NCBI RefSeq assembly: GCF_025465945.1
Contig: NZ_JANLNW010000084.1
Span: 1-64,000, forward strand
Length of the DNA: 64,000 bases
Direction: 5' to 3'
DNA from: Pseudomonas sp. 6D_7.1_Bac1
GTDB taxonomy: Bacteria; Pseudomonadota; Gammaproteobacteria; Pseudomonadales; Pseudomonadaceae
Shown here piece by piece: positions 16,723 to 25,849 of the stretch (its first letter is position 1; each line of letters opens with the position of its first letter). The position numbers and the translations under genes are program-made. The notes beneath the pieces are model-generated. The model saw nothing but the letters and a program-made list of their open reading frames with translations, did not search any database and was not told the origin of the DNA.

Positions 16723-17811
16723 TCAGTATTCCCAGAACATCCGTTGCAGCTCTTTGCTGTCCGAAGTCTTGGTCAGTGCAACCATCGCCAGGATGCGGGC
16801 TTTTTGCGGGTTCAGGTCATGAGCAACGACCCAGTCGTACTTGTCGTCTGGCTGCTCGGCGTTGCGCAAGACAAAGCCACCGGCATTGACGTGAGAAGAG
16901 CGGATGATCTGAACGCCATCCTTGCGCAATGCCTGCAAGTCTGGAACGACACGCGAAGACACTGAGCCATTGCCGGTACCGGCATGGATGATGGCTTTGG
17001 CGCCAGATTTGGCCAGGGCCTTGTAAGCCGTGCCGTCGACATTGCCGTAGGAATAGGCGATTTCGACGTCAGGCAGGCTCTTGATGGTTTTGATGTCGAA
17101 TTCCGAATCCATGGTGTGGCGCTTGGCTGGCAAGCGGAACCAGTAGGATTTGCCTTCGACCACCATGCCCAACGGACCCCACGGGCTTTTGAACGCTTCG
17201 GTCTTGATGTTGATCATTTTGCTGACGTCACGACCCGACTGAATCTCGTCGTTCATGGTCACCAGCACACCTTTGCCGCGGGCGTCTTTGCTGCTCGCTA
17301 CGGCAACGGCGTTGTACAGGTTGAGCATGCCATCAGCCGACATCGCGGTGCCTGGGCGCATCGAGCCAACAACGATGATTGGCTTGTCGGTTTTTTCCAC
17401 CAGGTTCAGGAAGTAGGCGGTCTCTTCCAGGGTGTCGGTGCCGTGAGTGATAACGATGCCATCGACGTCTTTGCTGTCGGCCAGTTCGGCTACGCGGCGG
17501 CCCAGTTGCAGCAGGTTTTCGTTGGTGATGCTCTCGGAGGCGATTTGCATCACTTGCTCGCCGCGAACATTGGCCAATTGGCTCAGTTCAGGGACGCCGG
17601 CGATCAATTGCTCGATCCCGACTTTTGCAGCCTGGTACGTAGCGCTGTTGGCTGAGCTGGCGCCCGCACCGGCAATGGTGCCGCCTGTCGCGAGGATGAC
17701 CACGTTCGCCAGTTTGTGTTGGGTTTCGACTTCTTTTGCTTGCAGTGCGCTCGGGAGGAGCAGCAGGAGGGCCAAAGCGCCCGGAACAAAGGTGTTGAAG
17801 GCAGATTTCAT
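16723..17811 (-). CDS. ansB: Periplasmic glutaminase-asparaginase (type II asparaginase)
   Basis: A 362-residue exported L-asparaginase/glutaminase that deamidates external Asn and Gln to Asp and Glu. The signal peptide is about residues 1-25 (ALALLLLLPSALQA). The two catalytic Thr motifs are present: VILATGGTIAG and GIVITHGTDTLEETAY with its Thr-Asp pair. The C-terminal LQRMFWEY is typical of the Pseudomonas enzyme. It is a single gene. The 350-bp stretch upstream (17812-18161) is A+T-rich near the start and holds its promoter region plus a G+C hairpin near 17973-18003, without a clear operator. Confidence 0.95.
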   Translation of the reverse strand: MKSAFNTFVPGALALLLLLPSALQAKEVETQHKLANVVILATGGTIAGAGASSANSATYQAAKVGIEQLIAGVPELSQLANVRGEQVMQIASESITNENLLQLGRRVAELADSKDVDGIVITHGTDTLEETAYFLNLVEKTDKPIIVVGSMRPGTAMSADGMLNLYNAVAVASSKDARGKGVLVTMNDEIQSGRDVSKMINIKTEAFKSPWGPLGMVVEGKSYWFRLPAKRHTMDSEFDIKTIKSLPDVEIAYSYGNVDGTAYKALAKSGAKAIIHAGTGNGSVSSRVVPDLQALRKDGVQIIRSSHVNAGGFVLRNAEQPDDKYDWVVAHDLNPQKARILAMVALTKTSDSKELQRMFWEY

Positions 17812-18161
17812 TATTTTCTCTCTAGTCGTGATGACGGTGCTGATGCAGGTTCATCTAGAAACACCCCAAGCAGATCTGAATGCCGGGGGTACCCAGTAAG
17901 AGCAGGATCTGTACCAGTCATACTTTGGATTGAAAATTATTTTAACTTTATGATTTATATCAACTTATTGGCTAGTGACGCTCGCGCTCGAGGCTCGCGC
18001 CGTCCGGGTTTCCGAACATGTACAAGGGAAGTGTTCGGCTGTCCGAAAATGCCTACAGCGCTAGTTGAAAATTCACGCATTTTTGACAGGTCATTAACGC
18101 TAAAGAAAACCGCTCAGCGGTCGATGATCTTTTGAGGGATCATTTTTGTTCAGGAGCTTAT

Positions 18162-18617
18162 ATGTCCATTACTGTCGGTTTTCCAAACGCTGGAGGCATC
18201 ACCATTGGTGGTAAGTCGCTCGCTACCCTCAAAGCATTGAACGACGCCACGGCAGAAACCGCAGCGCAACGGGTGGGTGGCAAGGAGGGTGACAGCAAGC
18301 AAGTCAGGACAGGCCCGGTCGGCCAAAGTCAGGGCACGGAGGCCAACGCGGATGACGGCGGTAACGCCAGCATCACGGTGAAGACCCTGCTCAAGCGCAT
18401 GAAAGAACTGCAAGAGCAACTGCGTCAACAACAGCAGCAACTGGCTGCGGCCCAGGCAGCGTCATACCCGACGCCGGAAGCCAAGACCACTGTGGTCATG
18501 GCGATTCAGGCGCAGATCGCTAGCACCAACGGCGCGCTTATGGAGGTGGCTGGCAATCTGGTCAAGGAGATGGCCAAGGGCTCCAGTAGCGGATCGGTGG
18601 TCAACACAACGGCATGA
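18162..18617 (+). CDS. Hypothetical protein with Gln-rich coiled coil
   Basis: A 151-residue protein not recognised as any named family. It starts with a Gly-rich stretch (MSITVGFPNAGGITIGGKS), passes through a polar low-complexity region, then a strongly coiled-coil segment (about residues 76-105, KTLLKRMKELQEQLRQQQQQ) and an amphipathic Ala-rich helix. It ends in a Ser/Gly tail. No signal peptide or membrane helix. The start has a good AGGAG 6 bases upstream, supporting a real gene. The helical, Ser/Gly-rich make-up is reminiscent of secreted or filament-associated proteins, but no function is claimed. Confidence 0.65.
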   Translation: MSITVGFPNAGGITIGGKSLATLKALNDATAETAAQRVGGKEGDSKQVRTGPVGQSQGTEANADDGGNASITVKTLLKRMKELQEQLRQQQQQLAAAQAASYPTPEAKTTVVMAIQAQIASTNGALMEVAGNLVKEMAKGSSSGSVVNTTA

Positions 18618-18669
18618 TGTGCATTGCCGGCTTTTGCCAACCGTCCCACAAAACAGCTTTTTCCGGTCG

Positions 18670-18698
18670 TTGACAAATGTCAGCAGGGTTCGCATAGT
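18670..18698 (+). promoter_or_regulatory. Promoter of the rbs operon
   Basis: TTGACA (18670-18675), a 17-bp spacer and CATAGT (18693-18698) form a good sigma-70 promoter about 150 bp upstream of rbsB, immediately before a LacI-type palindrome. Confidence 0.7.
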
Positions 18699-18706
18699 TC
18701 GGTCTA

Positions 18707-18720
18707 CGCAAACGTTTGCG
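18707..18720. promoter_or_regulatory. RbsR operator
   Basis: CGCAAACGTTTGCG is a perfect 14-bp palindrome with the central ACGTTT-type core of LacI/PurR/RbsR-family operators. It covers the expected transcription start, so RbsR bound here would repress rbsBACRKD and its own gene; ribose would relieve this. Confidence 0.75.
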
Positions 18721-18850
18721 CGAGTCTGTCAGCGGTTTGATTTCGTTGGCATGGCGATCCTCGTTCCCGCGTATCAAAACGCGATGAACGGATCTGAAGC
18801 GTATGCAGTGCAAGCGTTGCTCACAATAATCATAAGATCGGAGTGAACTC

Positions 18851-19804
18851 ATGAAGCTGCCATTCGCTGGACGTCTTCTTGCTGTCGCCATGCTGGCTGC
18901 CGCATCCGCTGCCTTGCCCCTCTCTTCGGCTTTTGCTGACACTGAAAAACCTAAAGTCGCTCTGGTCATGAAGTCCCTGGCCAACGAGTTCTTCCTGACC
19001 ATGGAAGATGGCGCCAAGGCTTACCAGAAAGAACATCCAGCCGATTTCGAACTGATCTCCAACGGGATCAAGGACGAAACCGACACCGCCAACCAGATTC
19101 GCATTGTCGAGCAAATGATCGTTTCCAAGGTCAATGCGCTGGTGATCGCGCCAGCTGATTCGAAGGCCATGGTGCCAGTGATCAAGAAAGCCGTCGACGC
19201 GGGTATCACGGTTATCAACATTGATAACCAGCTCGACCCGGCTGTGCTCAAAAGCAAAAACCTCAGTGTGCCGTTCGTAGGCCCGGACAACCGCAAAGGT
19301 GCGCGTCTGGTCGGCGAGTACCTGGCCAAGCAACTGAAAGCCGGCGACGAAGTTGGCATCATCGAAGGCGTTTCCACCACCACCAACGCCCAGGCACGCA
19401 CCGCTGGCTTCAAGGATGCGATGGAGGCGGCGCAGATCAAGGTTGTGTCCCTGCAATCCGGCGACTGGGAAATCAACAAGGGCAACCAGGTTGCCTCGTC
19501 AATGCTGAGCGAATACCCGGAAATCAAGGCGCTGCTGGCGGGTAACGACAGCATGGCGGTCGGTGCCGTTTCTGCGGTGCGCGCCGCAGGCAAGGCGGGC
19601 AAGGTGCAAGTGGTGGGCTACGACAACATCAACGCCATCAAACCGATGCTCAAGGACGGTCGCGTGCTGGCGACTGCCGATCAGTTCGCTGCCAGGCAAG
19701 CGGTGTTCGGCATTGAAACCGCGCTGAAAATGCTCAAGGGCGAAAAGGTCGACAGCGGTACCAACGGCGTCATCGAAACTCCGGTTGAGCTGGTTACCAA
19801 GTAG
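18851..19804 (+). CDS. rbsB: Ribose ABC transporter substrate-binding protein
   Basis: A 317-residue periplasmic sugar-binding protein. The signal peptide ends at about residue 29 (AALPLSSAFA). The mature part has the two-lobe ribose/galactose-binding fold (VALVMKSLANEFFLTMEDGAK, NGIKDETDTANQIRIVEQMI, GDWEINKGNQVASSML, VQVVGYDNINAIKPML). It delivers D-ribose to RbsAC. First gene of the operon, with AGATCGGAGTG upstream of the ATG. A stable hairpin separates it from rbsA, which would favour higher rbsB expression. Confidence 0.95.
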   Translation: MKLPFAGRLLAVAMLAAASAALPLSSAFADTEKPKVALVMKSLANEFFLTMEDGAKAYQKEHPADFELISNGIKDETDTANQIRIVEQMIVSKVNALVIAPADSKAMVPVIKKAVDAGITVINIDNQLDPAVLKSKNLSVPFVGPDNRKGARLVGEYLAKQLKAGDEVGIIEGVSTTTNAQARTAGFKDAMEAAQIKVVSLQSGDWEINKGNQVASSMLSEYPEIKALLAGNDSMAVGAVSAVRAAGKAGKVQVVGYDNINAIKPMLKDGRVLATADQFAARQAVFGIETALKMLKGEKVDSGTNGVIETPVELVTK

Positions 19805-19824
19805 TCATTCTGGCGACACAACGG

Positions 19825-19847
19825 CGCTCGCTCGCAAGGGCGAGCGC
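19825..19847 (+). promoter_or_regulatory. Intercistronic hairpin rbsB-rbsA
   Basis: GCGCTCGC and GCGAGCGC flank a 7-base loop, giving a perfect 8-bp G+C stem with no U-run. Such hairpins after binding-protein genes stabilise the upstream message or attenuate downstream expression. Confidence 0.6.
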
Positions 19848-19860
19848 ATGGAGATTTCTT

Positions 19861-21414
19861 ATGTCAGTTTGTGCCCCGAACGCGGTCCTTTCGGTCAGCG
19901 GAATCGGCAAGACGTACGCGCAACCGGTGTTGACCGGCATTGACCTGACGCTGATGCGTGGTGAAGTGCTGGCGTTGACCGGCGAAAACGGTGCTGGCAA
20001 AAGCACGCTATCGAAAATCATTGGTGGGCTGGTCACTCCGACCACCGGCCAGATGCAGTTCCAGGGGCGCGACTACCGTCCTGGCAGCCGAACCCAGGCT
20101 GAAGAACTGGGCATTCGCATGGTCATGCAGGAGCTCAATCTGCTGCCGACCTTGTCCGTCGCGGAAAACCTGTTTCTCGATAACCTGCCCAGCAATGGCG
20201 GATGGATCAGTCGCAAGCAGCTGCGTAAAGCGGCGATCGAAGCCATGGCTCAGGTCGGGCTCGATGCGATCGATCCGGACACCCTGGTCGGCGAGCTGGG
20301 CATCGGTCATCAGCAAATGGTCGAGATCGCCCGCAACCTGATCGGCGACTGCCATGTGCTGATTCTCGATGAGCCGACTGCGATGCTGACGGCCCGTGAA
20401 GTCGAGATGCTCTTTGAGCAAATCACCCGCCTGCAAGCCCGCGGCGTGGCTATCATTTACATTTCCCATCGTCTGGAAGAGCTGGCTCGGGTTGCTCAGC
20501 GTATTGCCGTGTTGCGTGACGGCAATCTGGTCTGTGTCGAACCCATGGCCAATTACAACAGCGAGCAACTGGTCAATCTGATGGTGGGTCGCGAGTTGGG
20601 CGAGCACATCGACCTCGGTCCACGGCAAATCGGCGCGACGGCCTTGACCGTCAAAGGGCTGAGCCGTTCGGACAAGGTTTGCGATGTGTCCTTTGAGGTG
20701 CGCAGCGGCGAAATTTTCGGGATTTCCGGATTGATCGGGGCAGGGCGCACGGAACTGTTGCGCCTGATTTTCGGCGCCGATGCGGCAGACAGCGGCACGG
20801 TCGCCCTTGGTTCGCCGGCGCAAGTTGTGAGCATCCGGTCACCCGCCGACGCGGTCGGTCACGGCATTGCCCTGATCACCGAAGATCGCAAAGGCGAAGG
20901 CCTGCTGCTGACTCAATCGATCAGCGCGAACATTGCCTTGGGCAACATGCAGGTGATCTCCAGTGGCGGCATTGTCAACCCGGGTGACGAGATGGCGTTG
21001 GCGCAGCGGCAGATCGACGCCATGCGCATTCGCAGTTCCAGCCCTGCGCAGCTGGTTTGCGAGTTGTCGGGTGGCAATCAGCAGAAGGTCGTGATCGGCC
21101 GCTGGCTTGAGCGCGAGTGTTCGGTGCTGTTGTTCGATGAGCCGACTCGCGGCATTGATGTGGGCGCCAAATTCGATATTTATGCATTGCTCGGCGAGCT
21201 GACGCGCCAGGGCAAGGCGCTGGTGGTGGTTTCCAGTGATTTGCGTGAGCTGATGCTGATCTGCGATCGCATCGGCGTGTTGTCGGCCGGGCGCTTGATC
21301 GATACCTTCGAGCGCGACAACTGGACTCAGGATGATTTGCTTGCCGCCGCTTTTGCCGGCTACCAAAAACGTGATGCGTTGCTCAACGAAGTGGCGCCTA
21401 GGGATCTCCCATGA
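19861..21414 (+). CDS. rbsA: Ribose ABC transporter ATP-binding protein
   Basis: A 517-residue double ATPase of the sugar ABC importer class. The first domain has Walker A GENGAGKST (about residue 41), signature LGIGHQQMVEIAR and Walker B VLILDEPTAML. The second has the usual altered Walker A GLIGAGRTELLR (Arg in place of Lys), signature LSGGNQQKVVIGR and VLLFDEPTRGIDVG. It powers ribose uptake with RbsC in the inner membrane. Its stop codon overlaps the rbsC start by 4 bp. Confidence 0.96.
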   Translation: MSVCAPNAVLSVSGIGKTYAQPVLTGIDLTLMRGEVLALTGENGAGKSTLSKIIGGLVTPTTGQMQFQGRDYRPGSRTQAEELGIRMVMQELNLLPTLSVAENLFLDNLPSNGGWISRKQLRKAAIEAMAQVGLDAIDPDTLVGELGIGHQQMVEIARNLIGDCHVLILDEPTAMLTAREVEMLFEQITRLQARGVAIIYISHRLEELARVAQRIAVLRDGNLVCVEPMANYNSEQLVNLMVGRELGEHIDLGPRQIGATALTVKGLSRSDKVCDVSFEVRSGEIFGISGLIGAGRTELLRLIFGADAADSGTVALGSPAQVVSIRSPADAVGHGIALITEDRKGEGLLLTQSISANIALGNMQVISSGGIVNPGDEMALAQRQIDAMRIRSSSPAQLVCELSGGNQQKVVIGRWLERECSVLLFDEPTRGIDVGAKFDIYALLGELTRQGKALVVVSSDLRELMLICDRIGVLSAGRLIDTFERDNWTQDDLLAAAFAGYQKRDALLNEVAPRDLP

Positions 21415-22388
21415 TAACTGCACTGTCTGCTGGCAAACGTAGTGGCAATTTTTACGGTCTCGGTACCTATCTGGGCCTGGCCGGTGCCTTGCTGGCGATG
21501 ATTACGCTGTTCTCGGTCTTGAGCAGCCATTTCCTCTCTTACGACACCTTCAGCACGCTGGCCAATCAGATTCCGGACCTGATGGTGCTGGCGGTCGGCA
21601 TGACGTTCGTGTTGATCATCGGCGGCATCGACCTCTCGGTGGGTTCGGTGCTGGCCTTGGCGGCCTCGACCGTCAGCGTGGCGATCCTCGGCTGGGGCTG
21701 GAGTGTGTTGCCGGCGGCGTTGTTGGGCATGGCCGCAGCTGCGGTGACCGGGACCCTCACCGGATCGATCACCGTGGCCTGGCGCATTCCGTCGTTCATC
21801 GTCTCGCTGGGCGTGCTGGAGATGGCTCGCGGCGTTGCCTATCAGATGACCGGCTCACGCACGGCCTACATTGGTGATGCCTTTGCCTGGTTGTCCAATC
21901 CGATTGCCTTTGGTATTTCGCCGTCGTTCATCATCGCGCTGCTGATTATTTTCATCGCTCAGGCGGTGTTGACCCGCACCGTGTTCGGTCGCTACCTGAT
22001 CGGTATCGGCACCAACGAGGAAGCTGTGCGTCTGGCGGGCATCAACCCAAAACCCTACAAGATCCTGGTGTTCAGTCTGATGGGGCTGCTGGCGGGTATC
22101 GCCGCACTGTTCCAGATCTCGCGTCTGGAAGCGGCGGACCCAAATGCCGGTTCCGGCCTGGAGTTGCAAGTCATCGCTGCCGTGGTGATCGGTGGCACCA
22201 GCCTGATGGGCGGCCGTGGCTCGGTGATCAGTACCTTCTTCGGCGTGTTGATCATTTCCGTACTGGCTGCCGGGCTGGCGCAAATCGGCGCGACCGAACC
22301 GACCAAGCGCATCATCACGGGTGCGGTGATCGTGGTCGCGGTGGTGCTGGACACTTACCGCAGCCAACGCGCAAGTCGACGGAGCTGA
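21411..22388 (+). CDS. rbsC: Ribose ABC transporter permease
   Basis: A 325-residue inner-membrane permease of the branched-chain/ribose type with about ten hydrophobic segments. Family motifs include GMTFVLIIGGIDLSVGSVLAL near the middle of the first half and GLELQVIAAVVIGGTSLMGGRGSV in the second. It forms the ribose channel with RbsA and receives sugar from RbsB. It starts within the rbsA stop codon (ATGA), and rbsR begins 3 bp after its end. Confidence 0.96.
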   Translation: MITALSAGKRSGNFYGLGTYLGLAGALLAMITLFSVLSSHFLSYDTFSTLANQIPDLMVLAVGMTFVLIIGGIDLSVGSVLALAASTVSVAILGWGWSVLPAALLGMAAAAVTGTLTGSITVAWRIPSFIVSLGVLEMARGVAYQMTGSRTAYIGDAFAWLSNPIAFGISPSFIIALLIIFIAQAVLTRTVFGRYLIGIGTNEEAVRLAGINPKPYKILVFSLMGLLAGIAALFQISRLEAADPNAGSGLELQVIAAVVIGGTSLMGGRGSVISTFFGVLIISVLAAGLAQIGATEPTKRIITGAVIVVAVVLDTYRSQRASRRS

Positions 22389-22391
22389 ATC

Positions 22392-23411
22392 ATGGCAACG
22401 ATCAAGGATGTAGCGGCGCTCGCGGGGATTTCCTACACCACGGTTTCCCATGTGGTGAACAAGACCCGGCCCGTCAGCGAAGAGGTTCGGCTAAAGGTCG
22501 AGGCGGCGATCAAGAGTCTGGACTACGTGCCCAGCGCCGTTGCGCGCTCGCTGAAAGCAAAGACCACCGCGACCATCGGTCTGTTGGTGCCCAACAGCCT
22601 CAACCCGTACTTCGCGGAGCTGGCTCGTGGCATCGAGGATTACTGCGAGCGCAATGGTTATTGCGTGATCCTCTGCAACTCCGACGACAACCCGGACAAA
22701 CAGCGCAGTTACCTGCGCGTGCTGCTGGAAAAACGCATCGACGGGCTGATTGTCGCGTCTGTTGGCGGCGATAGCGGGCTGGCGCAAGGGCTGGTCGGCG
22801 TGCGTACGCCGATGGTGATCGTCGACCGTGGGCTGGAAGGACTCGATGCTGACCTGGTGCGCATCGACCACGAATACGGTGCTTACCTGGCGACCCGGCA
22901 TTTGCTGGAACTGGGCCATCGCGACATCGCTACCATCGGCGGCCCGGCACATACCAGTGTGGCGCAGATGCGTCTGGCAGGTTATTGCCGGGCCTTGAAA
23001 GAGGCGGGCGTCGAAGTGCCGAGAGAGTGGATGCTTGAAAGTGACTTCACCAGCACCGGCGGTTACAACGCGGCGGCAGTCTTGCTGGAAAAGAACCCGC
23101 CCAGCGCGATCTTTGCTGGTAACGACATGATCGGTATCGGCGTGCTGCGGGCAGCCGCCGAGCGCAATATCCGGGTGCCGAGCGAGCTTTCGGTCATCGG
23201 CTTTGACGATATTCAGATGAGCCGTTATGTCTATCCGGCGCTGACCACGGTCGGTCAGTCGATCCTGCAGCTTGGTGAGATGGCTGCGCAAGTGCTGCTG
23301 CGACGGATCGCGACACCTGAATTGGCGACCGAACAGCGGATCGTGACGCCCAGCATTGTCATGCGAGAGTCGACCGCGCCGCTGGCCGGCGTATTCAACC
23401 AATACCGCTGA
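22392..23411 (+). CDS. rbsR: Ribose operon repressor, LacI family
   Basis: A 339-residue LacI-family regulator. The N-terminal helix-turn-helix and hinge read ATIKDVAALAGISYTTVSHVVN and end near KTTATIGLLVPN, and a periplasmic-binding-like sensor domain follows to the C-terminus. Its place between rbsC and rbsK, and the LacI-type palindrome at 18707-18720, point to autoregulated repression of the operon relieved by ribose. The DNA-reading helix (YTTVSHVVN) is of the RbsR/PurR kind, in keeping with the CGCAAACGTTTGCG operator. Confidence 0.94.
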   Translation: MATIKDVAALAGISYTTVSHVVNKTRPVSEEVRLKVEAAIKSLDYVPSAVARSLKAKTTATIGLLVPNSLNPYFAELARGIEDYCERNGYCVILCNSDDNPDKQRSYLRVLLEKRIDGLIVASVGGDSGLAQGLVGVRTPMVIVDRGLEGLDADLVRIDHEYGAYLATRHLLELGHRDIATIGGPAHTSVAQMRLAGYCRALKEAGVEVPREWMLESDFTSTGGYNAAAVLLEKNPPSAIFAGNDMIGIGVLRAAAERNIRVPSELSVIGFDDIQMSRYVYPALTTVGQSILQLGEMAAQVLLRRIATPELATEQRIVTPSIVMRESTAPLAGVFNQYR

Positions 23412-23434
23412 AATGACTTGATGAGTAGTGATGT

Positions 23435-24352
23435 ATGCCAGCAAAAGTAGTGGTTGTAGGCAGTCTGAACATGGATCTGGTGACCCGTGCTCAAAGATTG
23501 CCGCGTGCCGGCGAGACACTGATTGGCGAGTCGTTTGCCACCGTGTCGGGCGGCAAGGGTGCTAATCAGGCCGTCGCGTCTGCCCGGCTCGGCGCGCAGG
23601 TGTCGATGATCGGTTGCGTGGGTGAGGACGCTTATGGCGGGCAGTTGCGTGCTGCGCTGTTGGCAGAGCAGATCGACTGTCAGGCGTTGACATCGGTCGA
23701 GGGGGCCAGCGGTGTGGCGCTGATCGTGGTCGATGACAACAGCCAGAATGCGATTGTCATCGTTGCGGGGGCCAACGGTCTGCTGACCCCTGGCGTGGTT
23801 GCCGGGTTCGACGCGGTGCTTGCGGCAGCGGATGTGGTCATCTGTCAGCTTGAAGTGCCGATGCTCACGGTCGGTTATGTCCTCAAGCGCGGTCGTGCGT
23901 TGGGTAAAACGGTGATCCTGAATCCGGCGCCGGCTACTGGTCCGTTACCGGCCGATTGGTACTCGTCGATCGATTATCTGATCCCCAACGAAAGCGAAGC
24001 TTCGGCCCTGAGCGGTTTGCCGGTGGACTCTCTGGAGAGCGCCGAACTGGCCGCGCGTCGGTTGATCGCTGCCGGAGCCGGCAAGGTCATCATCACATTG
24101 GGTGCCCTGGGTTCACTGTTCGCCAACGGGCAGAGTGTTGAGCATTTTCCGGCGCCCAAGGTCAAGTCAGTCGACACCACGGCGGCTGGCGACACCTTTG
24201 TCGGCGGTTTTGCGGCGGCGTTGGCCTCAGGCAAAAGCGAAGCCGAGGCGATTCGTTTCGGTCAGGTCGCGGCAGCCTTGTCGGTGACGCGGGCCGGTGC
24301 GCAACCCTCGATCCCTTTCTTGTCAGACGTACAGGCCTTTAACGCATCATGA
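23435..24352 (+). CDS. rbsK: Ribokinase
   Basis: RbsK phosphorylates D-ribose to ribose 5-phosphate in the cytoplasm. The 305-residue PfkB-family protein has the N-terminal signature VSGGKGANQAVASARLG and the C-terminal signature DTTAAGDTFVGGFAAAL, whose Asp is the catalytic base. The NPAPATGPLP and IPNESEA segments are typical of ribokinases. Its stop codon overlaps the rbsD start (ATGA). Confidence 0.96.
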   Translation: MPAKVVVVGSLNMDLVTRAQRLPRAGETLIGESFATVSGGKGANQAVASARLGAQVSMIGCVGEDAYGGQLRAALLAEQIDCQALTSVEGASGVALIVVDDNSQNAIVIVAGANGLLTPGVVAGFDAVLAAADVVICQLEVPMLTVGYVLKRGRALGKTVILNPAPATGPLPADWYSSIDYLIPNESEASALSGLPVDSLESAELAARRLIAAGAGKVIITLGALGSLFANGQSVEHFPAPKVKSVDTTAAGDTFVGGFAAALASGKSEAEAIRFGQVAAALSVTRAGAQPSIPFLSDVQAFNAS

Positions 24353-24753
24353 AAAAAACACCCTTGCTCAATATCGCGCTGTCGCGGCTGATTGCTTCTC
24401 TGGGTCATGGCGACATGGTGGTGATTGGCGATGCCGGTCTGCCGGTGCCCCCCGGGGTTGAGTTGATCGACCTGGCGTTGACCCAGGGCATTCCGGATTT
24501 TGTCAGCACCTTGCACGTTGTGCTCAGTGAAATGCAGGTGGAAAGCCACGTGCTGGCCGAAGAGATCCTGCTCAAGCAGCCTCCGGCGCTGCAAGCGATC
24601 GACGAACTGACGGCCAAGGCTGCGATGGGCCAGCGGCAGTTGCTCAGTCATGACGAGTTCAAGCTCCTTAGCCGGCAGGCCAGGGCGATTGTTCGTACGG
24701 GCGAATGTCAGCCGTACTGCAATATCGTGCTGGTTGCAGGGGTGACGTTTTAG
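24349..24753 (+). CDS. rbsD: D-ribose pyranase
   Basis: RbsD interconverts beta-pyranose and beta-furanose ribose, feeding the furanose form to RbsK. The 134-residue protein starts with MKKTPLLNIALSRLIASLGHGD, containing the catalytic His of the family, followed by VVIGDAGLPVPPG. The C-terminal GECQPYCNIVLVAGVTF matches the family end. It is translationally coupled to rbsK, and 59 bp separate it from the nucleoside hydrolase gene. Confidence 0.95.
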   Translation: MKKTPLLNIALSRLIASLGHGDMVVIGDAGLPVPPGVELIDLALTQGIPDFVSTLHVVLSEMQVESHVLAEEILLKQPPALQAIDELTAKAAMGQRQLLSHDEFKLLSRQARAIVRTGECQPYCNIVLVAGVTF

Positions 24754-24812
24754 TTCTCCATACCCCATCCGATCTATCCAGGACCGATTTATCCAAGCAC
24801 AAGGAGTGCGCT

Positions 24813-25841
24813 ATGTACCGCTATGCTCAAAAATTGCATCACCTGATCCGGAGTCTGCTGCTTTTGTCCTTGCTCACCGCTACAGGCGCCCACGCGGCGG
24901 AAAAGATTGATCTGATCATCGACACCGATCCGGGGGCCGATGACGTAGTGGCGCTGCTGTTTGCCCTGGCGTCGCCCGAAGAACTGAACATCCGCGCGCT
25001 TACCACCGTTGCCGGTAACGTTCGTCTGGACAAAACCTCGCGTAATGCGCGACTGGCCCGTGAGTGGGCAGGGCGCGAAGAGGTGCCGGTCTATGCGGGT
25101 GCACCGAAACCGCTGATGCGTACGCCGATCTATGCCGAGAACATTCACGGCAAGGAAGGCCTTTCCGGTGTCACGGTGCATGAACCCAAGGCCGGGCTGG
25201 CCAAAGGCAACGCGGTCAAATACCTGATCGACACCTTGCGCGCAGCCAAGCCTCACAGCATCACTATCGCAATGCTCGGGCCGCAGACTAACCTGGCGCT
25301 GGCGCTGATTCAGGATCCGGAGATCACCCAAGGCATCAAGGAAGTGGTGATCATGGGGGGCGCGCACTTCAACGGCGGCAACATTACCCCGGTCGCTGAG
25401 TTCAACCTGTTTGCCGACCCGCAAGCGGCTGAAGTTGTGCTCAAGAGTGGTGTGAAACTGACCTATCTGCCGCTGGACGTGACCCACAAGATTCTGACCA
25501 GCGACGCTCGCCTGAAGCAGATTGCTGCGCTGAACAACAATGCCAGCAAGTTGGTGGGTGACATTCTCAACGAATACGTCAAAGGCGACATGGAACACTA
25601 CGGTATTCCAGGTGGCCCGGTGCACGACGCCACGGTGATCGCGTACCTGCTCAAGCCCGAACTGTTTACCGGCCGTGCGGTGAACGTGGTGGTCGACAGT
25701 CGCGAAGGGCCAACCTTCGGCCAGACCATCGTTGACTGGTACGACGGTCTGAAAGCCCCGAAGAACGCGTTCTGGGTCGCGAACGGCGATGCTCAGGGCT
25801 TCTTCGACTTGCTGACGGCGCGTCTGGCGCGTCTGAAGTAA
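24813..25841 (+). CDS. Exported inosine/uridine-preferring nucleoside hydrolase
   Basis: A 342-residue nucleoside hydrolase that splits ribonucleosides into base and ribose. The calcium-binding motif DTDPGADDVVALLFAL follows a clear signal peptide (about residues 1-28, LIRSLLLLSLLTATGAHA). The family's VIMGGAHFNGGNITPVAEFN and the C-terminal HDATVIAYLL are present. Export is the notable point: most bacterial members are cytoplasmic. The ATG at 24813 after AAGGAG is chosen over an in-frame start at 24705 inside rbsD because it gives the signal peptide. As last gene of the rbs operon it would supply ribose to RbsB. Confidence 0.93.
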   Translation: MYRYAQKLHHLIRSLLLLSLLTATGAHAAEKIDLIIDTDPGADDVVALLFALASPEELNIRALTTVAGNVRLDKTSRNARLAREWAGREEVPVYAGAPKPLMRTPIYAENIHGKEGLSGVTVHEPKAGLAKGNAVKYLIDTLRAAKPHSITIAMLGPQTNLALALIQDPEITQGIKEVVIMGGAHFNGGNITPVAEFNLFADPQAAEVVLKSGVKLTYLPLDVTHKILTSDARLKQIAALNNNASKLVGDILNEYVKGDMEHYGIPGGPVHDATVIAYLLKPELFTGRAVNVVVDSREGPTFGQTIVDWYDGLKAPKNAFWVANGDAQGFFDLLTARLARLK

Positions 25842-25849
25842 GCCTTACA

